Assembly (NCBI GenBank): GCA_035550795.1
Contig: DASZOL010000008.1
Location: 1-64,000 of the forward strand
Origin: DASRDR01 sp035550795
GTDB taxonomy: Bacteria > Methylomirabilota > Methylomirabilia > Rokubacteriales > DASRDR01
Length of the DNA: 64,000 nt
Direction: 5' to 3'
In this document: one piece after another, positions 15,910 to 23,771 of the stretch
Layout of the letters: each line of letters begins with the position of its first letter
Numbering within the stretch: the stretch's first letter is position 1
Made by a program: the position numbers and the translations under genes
Notes under the pieces: model-generated
Databases searched by the model: none
Told to the model about the DNA's origin: nothing
The model's input: the letters and a program-made list of their open reading frames with translations, nothing else

Positions 15910-17303
15910 GCGCCCTGACGCACGAGCTCGTCGCCGACGGTGCGGATCGCGCGCTCCAGGCCGTCAACCACGCGGTCCACCTGGTCTCGCGTGATGCAGA
16001 GCGGCGGCGACAGTGCGATGACATGCCCCACCGGAAGCGCCCGGACGATCAACCCGTCGTCGAGGCATCGAGCGGCGACCTGCTGGGCGACCTTGAGCGC
16101 CGCGTCGAGCGGCCGCCGGCTCGCGCGGTCGGCCACGAGCTCGATGCCTGCGATGAGGCCGAGCCCACGGACCTCGCCCACCAAGACGCTCGCCTTGAAC
16201 CGCTCCCGGAGGCTCGACTGGAGGTACGCGCCGACACGCTCGGCGTTGCCGATCATGTCCTCGCCGAGGAGGATGTCGAGGTTGGCCATCGCTGCTGCCG
16301 CGCCGACCGGGTGGCCGCTGTAGGTGAAACCATGGGCGAACGCCCCCACCTCGGGCGATCCCGCCTGGAGCACCGACCAGACCCGGTCGGACAGGATCAC
16401 CGCGGAGAGCGGGAAGTAGCCGCTCGTCAGGCCCTTCGCCACCGTGACGAGGTCGGGCTCGATACCGAAGACCTCGGAGCCGAAGAGGCGCCCGAGGCGG
16501 CCGAACCCGCAGATGACCTCGTCGGCGATCATCAGGACGTCGTGCTTCCGCAGCACGGCCTGCACGCGCTCGAAGTAGGTCCGGGGCGGCACCAGCACCC
16601 CGCCAGCGCCCATGACGGGCTCCGCGATGAAGGCGGCCACCGTGTCCGGGCCCTCCCGCTGGATGAGCTCGTCGAGCTCCGTGGCGAGGGCCGTCGCGTA
16701 CGCCTCCTCCGTGGTCCCCGGAGCGGCGTCACGGTAGTAGTACGGCGTCGAGGTATGCAGCACGTTCCCGATCGGCAGATCAAAGGCCCGGTGGAACATC
16801 GGCAAGCCGGTCAAGCTGGCGGAGGCGACGGTGCTCCCGTGATAGCCTCCCAGCCGGGAGACGATCTTCTTCTTCCGGGGCTTGCCCCGCAGGTTGTTGT
16901 AGTACCAGACAAGCTTGACCTGGGTGTCGTTCGCCTCGGACCCGGAGTTCGCGAAGAACACTTTGCTCATCCGGCCGGGAACGATGCCGAGCAGGCGGTC
17001 CGCGAGCCGGATCTGGGGCTCGTTCGACATCGACGAGAAGGTGTGGTAGTAGGCCAGACGCCGCGCCTGTGCTCCCATGGCGTCCGCGACCTCGGTCCGA
17101 CCGTAGCCGATGTTGACGCACCAGAGCCCGGCCACCGCGTCGAGGTAGCGCCGGCCGCTCACGTCGGTCAGCGTGAGACCCGACCCCTCGGCCATGATCC
17201 GCGGCCCCGTCCGGAGGTGGTCGGCGATCGAGGTCGCCGGGTGGAGCACGCGCTCCTTGTCGAGGGTCTCGAGCGTGGGAGTCTCGGTCGTCTTGCCCGT
17301 CAT
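15894..17303 (-). CDS. class III (PLP) aminotransferase, omega-amino acid:pyruvate type
   Basis: Fold-type I aminotransferase of 469 residues. It has GSEAND (phosphate cup), YHGSTVASASLTG, the aspartate in MIADEVICGFGRLG and the PLP lysine in VAKGLTSGYFPLS. Similar enzymes move amino groups from beta-alanine, GABA, taurine or polyamines to pyruvate. The ATG after AAGGAGCCGACG was chosen instead of a GTG six codons upstream. It precedes the NUDIX fusion and follows its own promoter. Confidence 0.92.
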   Translation of the reverse strand: MTGKTTETPTLETLDKERVLHPATSIADHLRTGPRIMAEGSGLTLTDVSGRRYLDAVAGLWCVNIGYGRTEVADAMGAQARRLAYYHTFSSMSNEPQIRLADRLLGIVPGRMSKVFFANSGSEANDTQVKLVWYYNNLRGKPRKKKIVSRLGGYHGSTVASASLTGLPMFHRAFDLPIGNVLHTSTPYYYRDAAPGTTEEAYATALATELDELIQREGPDTVAAFIAEPVMGAGGVLVPPRTYFERVQAVLRKHDVLMIADEVICGFGRLGRLFGSEVFGIEPDLVTVAKGLTSGYFPLSAVILSDRVWSVLQAGSPEVGAFAHGFTYSGHPVGAAAAMANLDILLGEDMIGNAERVGAYLQSSLRERFKASVLVGEVRGLGLIAGIELVADRASRRPLDAALKVAQQVAARCLDDGLIVRALPVGHVIALSPPLCITRDQVDRVVDGLERAIRTVGDELVRQGAWKAA

Positions 17304-17347
17304 CGTCGGCTCCTTGCGCACGTCCGCCGTCGAGGCGGGCGTCAGGG

Positions 17348-17373
17348 GATCGGTCGTCCGATCGCCTATGATA
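17348..17373 (-). promoter_or_regulatory. promoter and operator-like palindrome for the aminotransferase
   Basis: Minus-strand TATCAT is followed directly by GATCGG-N4-CCGATC on the start-site side. The 6-base inverted repeat would cover the transcription start, a usual repressor position. No regulator gene is adjacent. Confidence 0.35.
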
Positions 17374-17400
17374 CGCGAAGCCGCGGCACCGCGCCCGCCG

Positions 17401-18642
17401 TCAACCGGCGCGGCGATAGGAGCGGAGCGCCGGCGACCGCCAGGCGATCCACGCCGTCGTCAGGAGACTCGCCACCCCCCCGACCACCACCGCGGCGCTC
17501 ACCCCCAGCCACTGGGCCATGACTCCGGACTCGAACTCCCCGAGCTGAGGGCCGCCCATGAAGAACAGCATGCTGATCCCCACCATCCGACCCCGGAGAT
17601 GGTCGGGGGTCTCGAGCTGGCGGACGATGTTGCGCAGCACGGCGCTGACGGTGTCCGCCGCGCCCGAGGCGGCCAGGGCCACGAACATGAGCGAGAAGGC
17701 CCGCGACAGCCCGAAGACCACCGTCGCCAGGCCGTACACCGCCACGGCTACGAGGAGCACGAGGCCCCGTCGGGTGATCCGGCCCGCGAGGGGCACCATG
17801 ACCGCGCTCGCCAGGACGGCGCCCACCGACGGGGCGGCGTAGAGCCAGCCGTAGCCCCGAGCGTCCACCTGCGCCACGTCCTGGGCGAACAGCGGGAGCA
17901 GGGCGGTCGCGGAGCAGAAGAAGGTGGCCAGGCCGTCAAGGACCAGCGTGGAGCGCAAGAGCGCCGACCCGAAGACGAACCGGATCCCCTCGCCGAGGGC
18001 GCGCAGGCTGATGGCGCCCGGGCCGGCCGGCCGGGTCGGAGGCAAGTCGCGCATTAGGAGCACCGCCGCGATGGTCGCAAGGAACGACAGCGCGTTCAGC
18101 GCGTACACGCTGGCCACGCCCGTCGTCGCCAGGGCGACCCCCGCGAGGGCCGGGCCGATCACCGAAGCGGTCTGGAACAGGATGGAGTTGAGCCCGATCG
18201 CGTTCGGCAGGTGCTCGCGCGGGACGAGGCCGGGGAGGAGCGACTGGCGGGCCGGACCGTCGACTGCCCCCGCCGCCGCGCCCACGCCGGCAACGAGGAG
18301 GATGAGCCAGGTTTTCGCCAGCCCGCCGGCCGTCACCAGCGCCAGCGTCGTGGCGGTGAGCATCATGACGATCTGGGCGGCCGCCATGAGCCGGCGCCGG
18401 TCGACGGCGTCCGCCACCACCCCGCTCCAGAGCCCGAACACGAGGATGGGTCCGAGCCTGGCCAGGCCGACCATCCCGAGCGCCAGCGCCTTCCAGCCAG
18501 GCGGAGCGAGGATCGAGATGTGCCAGAGGATGGCCGCGGTCTGCATCATCGTGCCGGACATCGACACGAGCTGGCCGAACCACAGCAGGCGGAAGTTCCG
18601 GTAGCGCAGCGCGACGAACGTCGACGCGTCGGTCGGCGCCAC
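17401..18642 (-). CDS. MFS transporter (EntS/MFS_3-like exporter)
   Basis: Integral membrane protein of 413 residues with about twelve helices, beginning RNFRLLWFGQLVSMSGTMMQ and holding DGPARQSLLPGLVPREHLPN and DHLRGRMVGISMLFF, the signature loops of this MFS group. It resembles the truncated MFS at the window start. GTG start, only two bases after the GNAT stop, so it is co-transcribed with the peptide-transport genes. Substrate unknown. Confidence 0.9.
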   Translation of the reverse strand: MAPTDASTFVALRYRNFRLLWFGQLVSMSGTMMQTAAILWHISILAPPGWKALALGMVGLARLGPILVFGLWSGVVADAVDRRRLMAAAQIVMMLTATTLALVTAGGLAKTWLILLVAGVGAAAGAVDGPARQSLLPGLVPREHLPNAIGLNSILFQTASVIGPALAGVALATTGVASVYALNALSFLATIAAVLLMRDLPPTRPAGPGAISLRALGEGIRFVFGSALLRSTLVLDGLATFFCSATALLPLFAQDVAQVDARGYGWLYAAPSVGAVLASAVMVPLAGRITRRGLVLLVAVAVYGLATVVFGLSRAFSLMFVALAASGAADTVSAVLRNIVRQLETPDHLRGRMVGISMLFFMGGPQLGEFESGVMAQWLGVSAAVVVGGVASLLTTAWIAWRSPALRSYRRAG

Positions 18643-18644
18643 CC

Positions 18645-19283
18645 CTACGGCCGATCCCGCCGCGCCCGGCGAGCCGGAGTCCTGCTCGGAGCCGTGACGC
18701 CCCGACGGCGGCGGCCCGCCGCCCAGCGCTCGCGCACGATCGCCCAGCGCTCGTGGTCTCGCCAGCGCCCCCCGATCTTCAGGTAGCGCGGCGAGTAGCC
18801 CTCCTTGCGGAAGCCGAGGCGGCGCACGAGGCCGCGGGACCGATCGTTGCCCGGCTGGATGTTGGCCTCCAGACGGTGCAACCCGAGGCTCCGGAACGCG
18901 TGGCGCAGAGCCAGTGCGAGGCCCTCCGCCATGTATCCCTGCCCCGCATGCGGCCGGAACGCATAGTATCCCAGGTAGGCGTTCTGGAAGCCCGCGCGGA
19001 CGATCTCGCTCACGTTGATGACACCTACGATGGCCTCGTCCGCCCGGCGTCTGACGAGCAGGCGCCGCCGGTTGGGCCCGGTGCTCTTGATCCAGCGCAC
19101 CACGCCCGAAGGCGTGTCGGGCGGGTAGACCCAGGGGCGATGGAGTCGGCGGCTCGCCCGCGCGAGGGCCGCCAGCGTCGAGGCATCTCCGGGTTCCGGC
19201 GCCCCCAGCAGGACCCGCCGCCCGGCTTCGATCGCGAGGGTAGGTCGCCGGCGGCCCTCCCTCGGCCCGCGGGACGGCGGCAC
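18645..19283 (-). CDS. GNAT family N-acetyltransferase (RimJ/RimL-like)
   Basis: Acetyl-CoA-dependent acetyltransferase of about 212 residues, with VGVINVSEIVRAGFQNAYLG, the acetyl-CoA loop FRPHAGQGYMAEGLALALRH and LEANIQPGNDRSRGLVRRLG, the RimJ/RimL pattern. The GTG overlaps the TAG of the upstream ATPase gene (TAGTG), suggesting translational coupling, but no strong ribosome site precedes it. It may acetylate a peptide or amine N-terminus; the substrate is not visible. Confidence 0.82.
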   Translation of the reverse strand: MPPSRGPREGRRRPTLAIEAGRRVLLGAPEPGDASTLAALARASRRLHRPWVYPPDTPSGVVRWIKSTGPNRRRLLVRRRADEAIVGVINVSEIVRAGFQNAYLGYYAFRPHAGQGYMAEGLALALRHAFRSLGLHRLEANIQPGNDRSRGLVRRLGFRKEGYSPRYLKIGGRWRDHERWAIVRERWAAGRRRRGVTAPSRTPARRARRDRP

Positions 19284-20386
19284 TATACGGCGACGCCGCG
19301 GAGCGTGAGCTCGCGAGCCCGGTGACAAGCGGCGAGGTGCCCGGGCGCGATCGCCTCGAGCCTCGGCGTCTCGGTCCGGCAGGTCTCCACGGCGTACGCG
19401 CAACGCGGGTGGAAGTAGCAGCCCGTCGGCGGGTTCGCCGGATCCGCGACGTCCCCTTCGAGCACGATGCGCCGGGTGCGCAGGCGGGGATCGGGCTTGG
19501 GCACGGCGGACAGGAGTGCCTCGGTGTAAGGATGGCGCGGCGTCGCGAACAGGCGCTCCGTGTCGGCCACCTCGACGAGCCGGCCGACGTACATCACCGC
19601 GACGCGGTCGCTCACGTGCTTGACGACCGAGAGGTCGTGGGCCACGAACAGGTAGGTCAACCCCAGCTCGGTCTGCAGATCCAGCATGAGGTTCAGGATC
19701 TGCGCCTGGACCGAGACGTCCAGAGCCGAGACCGGCTCGTCCGCGACCACGAGGCTCGGATTGAGCGCCAGCGCCCGGGCGATTCCGATGCGCTGGCGTT
19801 GCCCGCCGCTGAACGCGTGCGGGAATCGCCGCATGTACTCGGGCCGGAGCCCGACGAGCCGGAGGAGCTCGGCCACGCGCTCGCCGCGCTCGTGCCGCGT
19901 GCCCACGTGGTTCACGAGGAGCGGCTCGCCGACGATGTCGTGCAGCGTCTTCCGGGGGTTCAGCGAGGAGAACGGGTCCTGGAAGATCATCTGCATCTCG
20001 CGCCGGAGGGGGCGCAGCCGCCGCTTGGGCAAGGTCGCGACGTCGAGCACCTGGCCATCCCCTCCGCGGAACAGGATCTCGCCGGCGGTGGGGGTGATCG
20101 CGCGCAGGATGCAGCGGGCCGTCGTCGTCTTCCCGCACCCGCTCTCCCCGACGAGCGAGAGCGTCTCGCCCCGGCGGAGGTCGAAGCTCACATCGTCGAC
20201 GGCCCGGACGTACCCCGCGAGCCGGCGCAGGAGGCCCCGCCGAATCGGGAAGTACTTCCGGAGCCGCCGCACGTCGAGGAGCAGCCCTTCGGTGGCGGTG
20301 GCCTCGTCAAGCCGGCGCGCCCGGGCCGACCCGCCGTTGCCGGGGTCTCCGACGGCCCGCGCGGCGGCGCCAGCGTGGTGTCTCAT
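19283..20386 (-). CDS. peptide/oligopeptide ABC transporter ATPase (DppF/OppF-like)
   Basis: ATP-binding subunit of 367 residues. Walker A is GESGCGKTT, the Q-loop QMIFQDPFSSLNP, the signature FSGGQRQRIGIARAL, Walker B LVVADEPVSALD and the switch histidine in VAHDLSVV. The oligopeptide-specific C-terminal region has the cysteine cluster GCYFHPRCAYAVETC. It pairs with the DppD-like ATPase through an ATGA overlap and powers the two permeases encoded upstream. Confidence 0.95.
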   Translation of the reverse strand: MRHHAGAAARAVGDPGNGGSARARRLDEATATEGLLLDVRRLRKYFPIRRGLLRRLAGYVRAVDDVSFDLRRGETLSLVGESGCGKTTTARCILRAITPTAGEILFRGGDGQVLDVATLPKRRLRPLRREMQMIFQDPFSSLNPRKTLHDIVGEPLLVNHVGTRHERGERVAELLRLVGLRPEYMRRFPHAFSGGQRQRIGIARALALNPSLVVADEPVSALDVSVQAQILNLMLDLQTELGLTYLFVAHDLSVVKHVSDRVAVMYVGRLVEVADTERLFATPRHPYTEALLSAVPKPDPRLRTRRIVLEGDVADPANPPTGCYFHPRCAYAVETCRTETPRLEAIAPGHLAACHRARELTLRGVAV

Positions 20387-21465
20387 GCGCCGGCCCGGAC
20401 GCCGGCCGGAACCTGGGCCGAGGCGCGCGGAGGATGGTGCAGGAAGCAGCTCACGGCCACGCCGCTCTCCCCGTCGATGGGCAGGAGATCCGGCTCGTGG
20501 CGCTCGCACGTGCCCCGGATCCACTCCACGCAGCGGGGGTGGAATGGACAGCCCGCCGGCCGGTTGTGGGGGTGCGGGATGGAGCCCGCGATGGTCGGAA
20601 GCTTCGTCCGGACCTGGGCCTGGATGGACGGGATCGACCGCAGCAGGGCCTGCGTGTACGGGTGCCGGGGCGCGTGGAAGATCGCGTCCACGGGACCGCG
20701 CTCGACCACGCGGCCGAGGTACATCACCACCACCTCGTCGCACATCTCGGCGACGACGCCCAAGTTGTGGGTGATGAGGATGATCGCCATGCCCTCCCGG
20801 GACTGAAGCTGACGAAGCAGGTCGAGGATCTGCGCCTGCGTCGTCACGTCGAGCGCCGTGGTCGGCTCGTCGGCGATCAGGAGGCGCGGGCCGCAGGCGA
20901 GCGCCGTGGCGATCATCGCTCGCTGCCTGAGGCCTCCGCTCAGCTGGAACGCGTACTCGTCGACCCGGCGCTCCGGCTTGGGAATCCCGACCTGACGGAG
21001 CAGGTCGATTGCGCGCTCGCGCGCCGCGCGCGCGTCCAGGCCGAGGTGGAGCTGGATCGTCTCCACCATCTGGTTCCCGACGGTGTGCACCGGGCTGAAC
21101 GAGGTCATCGGCTCCTGGAAGACGAGCCCGATCTCCCCGCCCCTGATCTGGCGGATCTCCCGGCTCTCGGGATCGAGCTGCGCGACGTCCACCGTCTCCT
21201 CCGGCCGGCCGTCCTCGGACGGGCGCCGGAGACGGATCTCCCCGCTCACGATCTGGCCCGGCCGCTCCACGATGCGGAGGATCGACCGCGCCGTGACGCT
21301 CTTCCCGCAGCCGCTCTCCCCGACGATCCCGAGGGTCCGTCCCGCGTGGAGCTCGAAGCTGGCCCCGTCCACCGCCTTGACCACCCCTTCCTCCGCGAAG
21401 AAGTACGTGCGCAGATCGCGCACGCTGAGGATGGGGGTCTGGTCGACGGCTTGCGTAGACGTCAA
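20383..21465 (-). CDS. peptide/oligopeptide ABC transporter ATPase (DppD/OppD-like)
   Basis: ATP-binding subunit of 360 residues. Walker A is GESGCGKSVTA, the Q-loop LVFQEPMTSFSP, the signature LSGGLRQRAMIATAL (LSGGL rather than LSGGQ, common in DppD), Walker B LLIADEPTTALD and ITHNLGVV. The C-terminal oligopeptide extension includes GCPFHPRCVEWIRGTC. The start appears to be TTG, 12 bases after the permease stop. Confidence 0.95.
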   Translation of the reverse strand: MTSTQAVDQTPILSVRDLRTYFFAEEGVVKAVDGASFELHAGRTLGIVGESGCGKSVTARSILRIVERPGQIVSGEIRLRRPSEDGRPEETVDVAQLDPESREIRQIRGGEIGLVFQEPMTSFSPVHTVGNQMVETIQLHLGLDARAARERAIDLLRQVGIPKPERRVDEYAFQLSGGLRQRAMIATALACGPRLLIADEPTTALDVTTQAQILDLLRQLQSREGMAIILITHNLGVVAEMCDEVVVMYLGRVVERGPVDAIFHAPRHPYTQALLRSIPSIQAQVRTKLPTIAGSIPHPHNRPAGCPFHPRCVEWIRGTCERHEPDLLPIDGESGVAVSCFLHHPPRASAQVPAGVRAGA

Positions 21466-21477
21466 GGAGCCGCCCCG

Positions 21478-22725
21478 TCAGTGGCCGTAGGGGTCGGCCG
21501 CGTCGCGCAGGCCGTCGCCCATGAAGTTGAACGCGATGATCACGACGATCACCGGGACCGCGGACATCAGGAGCCATGGCGAGATGGCGAGCGCCTGGAT
21601 GTTCTGAGCCTGCTGGAGCAGGACGCCCCAGCTGATCGCCGGCGGGCGGAGGCCGAGACCCAGGAACGAGAGCGACGTCTCGCTGATGATCATGGCGGGA
21701 ATGGCGAGGGTCGTCGCCGCGATGATGTGCGAAAGGAACGAGGGCACCATGTGGCTCAAGATGATCCGAGGCCGGCTGCACCCCGCCAGCTCGGCCGCCA
21801 TCACGAACTCCTCCTCGCGGAGCGAGAGGAAGCGTCCGCGCACCACGCGAGCGAGCTCCGTCCAGCCGATCAGCGAGATGATCACGGTGATGGCGAAGTA
21901 GACCTGGATCACCGACCAATCGTTCGGCAGCGCCGCCGCCAGGCCCATCCAGAGGGGGATCGTCGGGATCGACCGCAGGATCTCGATGACGCGCTGGATG
22001 ACCGTGTCGATGGCACCGCCGTAGTAGCCGGAGACGCCGCCCAGGAGCACTCCCAGCACCAGCGCGAGAGCGACGCCGGCGAGGCCGATGGTCAGCGATG
22101 TCCGGCTCGCGAACATGAGACGCGACCAGAGGTCTCGGCCCTGCTCATCGGTCCCGAGGAGGAACAGCGTCTCCTCTGGCCGCGCGTCCTCGACCCCGAA
22201 CAGATGGCGGCTCGCCGGGAACAGCCCGAGGAAGCGATACTCGAATCCGGGCACGAAGAAGCGCACCGGGACCTTCCGCGCGGGGTCCGGCGTGTAGACG
22301 CGCTTCAGCGTCAGCGGGTCGCGCTGGCCGGTCAGCCCGTACACATGCGGGGAGAAGCGGCCCTCGTCGAACCAGTGGATCCGCTGCGGGGGGAGCAGTG
22401 AGCGCTGGGCCTCGGACGCGCTGGGCGGCGCGTACGCCAGGAACTCCGTGAAGATGACGCCGAGGTAGAAGCACGCCACGATCACCGTGGCCACCATTGC
22501 GAGGCGGTGGCGCCGGAAGCGCCACCACATGAGCTGCCACTGGCTCGCGACCGAGATGCGCTCCTCGGCGACCTCGCCGACCGCGAGATCGAGCCCGGCG
22601 GCGACGGGTTCTCCGGCATCGGACCCCGGGGCGACCGCGGTGGCGGGCTCCGCGGGATGCCGGGCGTGGGGGACCGGCAGCTCGGCTATCGCTTGCCTTC
22701 CATCCGGATCCGCGGGTCGATCCAC
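21478..22725 (-). CDS. peptide ABC transporter permease (DppC-like)
   Basis: Inner-membrane permease of about 415 residues, longer than the usual 300 because of a periplasmic insertion (VYGLTGQRDPLTLKRVYTPD) after the first helix. That insertion is typical of some oligopeptide DppC homologues. The family hallmark GTDEQGRDLWSRLMFASR is followed by five further helices and the coupling loop EEFVMAAELAGCSRPRIIL. The start is uncertain: the GTG chosen overlaps the upstream permease by 40 bases; downstream only CTG or an internal ATG before WWRFRRHR is available. Confidence 0.92.
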   Translation of the reverse strand: MDRPADPDGRQAIAELPVPHARHPAEPATAVAPGSDAGEPVAAGLDLAVGEVAEERISVASQWQLMWWRFRRHRLAMVATVIVACFYLGVIFTEFLAYAPPSASEAQRSLLPPQRIHWFDEGRFSPHVYGLTGQRDPLTLKRVYTPDPARKVPVRFFVPGFEYRFLGLFPASRHLFGVEDARPEETLFLLGTDEQGRDLWSRLMFASRTSLTIGLAGVALALVLGVLLGGVSGYYGGAIDTVIQRVIEILRSIPTIPLWMGLAAALPNDWSVIQVYFAITVIISLIGWTELARVVRGRFLSLREEEFVMAAELAGCSRPRIILSHMVPSFLSHIIAATTLAIPAMIISETSLSFLGLGLRPPAISWGVLLQQAQNIQALAISPWLLMSAVPVIVVIIAFNFMGDGLRDAADPYGH

Positions 22726-23678
22726 AGCAGGAGGAGGTCGGACAGGAAGGTACCGACCACGGTGAGCAGCCCGAGCAGCAGCACGATCGTCCCCGCCAGG
22801 AACATGTCTTGGGCCACCAGCGCCTTGAGGAGCAGCGGGCCGACGGTGGGCAGGCTCAGGACCAGCGACACGATGATGCTGCCCGACACCACGTAGGGCA
22901 GCAGGTAGCCGATCGTGCTCGCGAACGGGTTCAGCGCGACGCGCACCGGGTACTTGAGGATCACCCGCCGCTCGGGCACGCCCCGGGCGCGCGCCGTCAT
23001 CACGTACGGCTTCCGGAGCTCGTCGAGCAGGTTCGCCCGCATGATCCGGATGAGCTGCGCGGTGCCCGCGAGCCCCAGGATGAGCGCGGGCAGCGGGAGG
23101 TGCTTGGCCAGATCCCACACCTTCGCGAGGCTCCAGGGCGCGTCGGCGAACTCGTCCGAGAAGAGCCCGCCGATGCTCATGTCGAAGTACCGGAACCCGA
23201 GGTACATGAGGACGAGGGCGAGCATGAAGCTCGGAACGGCGAGGCCGATGAAGCCGACGAACGTTGCCAGGTAGTCGCCCGGAGAGTACTGGCGAACGGC
23301 CGAGTAGATGCCGATCGGCAGCGCGAGCAGCCACGTGAGGAGGATGGCGGCGATCGAGACGACCATCGTGAGCCAGAGCCGGTCCCCGATGACCTCCGAG
23401 ACCGGGCGCCTCCACTCGAGCGCCATCCCGAACCGCCCCTGGACGACCTGCTTCATCCAGCGGAGGTACTGGACCAGCATCGGCTGGTCGAGCCCGTACT
23501 CCTGCCGGAGCGCCTCCGCCTCCTGCTCCGAGACGGCCCCGCCCGAGGCCGACATCTGGGCGATGTAGGAGGTGATGTAGTCGCCCGGCGGCAGCTGGAT
23601 GATGACGAAGGCGAGGACGGAGATCGCCCACACTGTGAGCAGCGCGAGAATCAGCCGCTGGACGAGATACGTGACCAC
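22686..23678 (-). CDS. peptide ABC transporter permease (DppB-like)
   Basis: Inner-membrane permease of 330 residues starting MVTYLVQRLILALLTVWAIS, the standard DppB first helix. It continues with LRQEYGLDQPMLVQYLRWMK and the coupling loop YVMTARARGVPERRVILKYP. GTG start. A minus-strand TAGACT box ends only eight bases before the GTG, so the transcript may be nearly leaderless. Confidence 0.94.
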   Translation of the reverse strand: MVTYLVQRLILALLTVWAISVLAFVIIQLPPGDYITSYIAQMSASGGAVSEQEAEALRQEYGLDQPMLVQYLRWMKQVVQGRFGMALEWRRPVSEVIGDRLWLTMVVSIAAILLTWLLALPIGIYSAVRQYSPGDYLATFVGFIGLAVPSFMLALVLMYLGFRYFDMSIGGLFSDEFADAPWSLAKVWDLAKHLPLPALILGLAGTAQLIRIMRANLLDELRKPYVMTARARGVPERRVILKYPVRVALNPFASTIGYLLPYVVSGSIIVSLVLSLPTVGPLLLKALVAQDMFLAGTIVLLLGLLTVVGTFLSDLLLLWIDPRIRMEGKR

Positions 23679-23686
23679 GGACGCCT

Positions 23687-23692
23687 AGTCTA
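23687..23692 (-). promoter_or_regulatory. possible -10 box directly before the DppB-like gene
   Basis: Minus-strand TAGACT eight bases before GTG. If used, the leader would be about two bases, so this would give a leaderless internal transcript. Confidence 0.3.
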
Positions 23693-23771
23693 CCCCGGCG
23701 CCGTTCCCGACCCGCCCCCCGGCAACCGTGCTGGTCGCCGGGAGGCTGGACCGGGAAGCGCGCCTTAACCC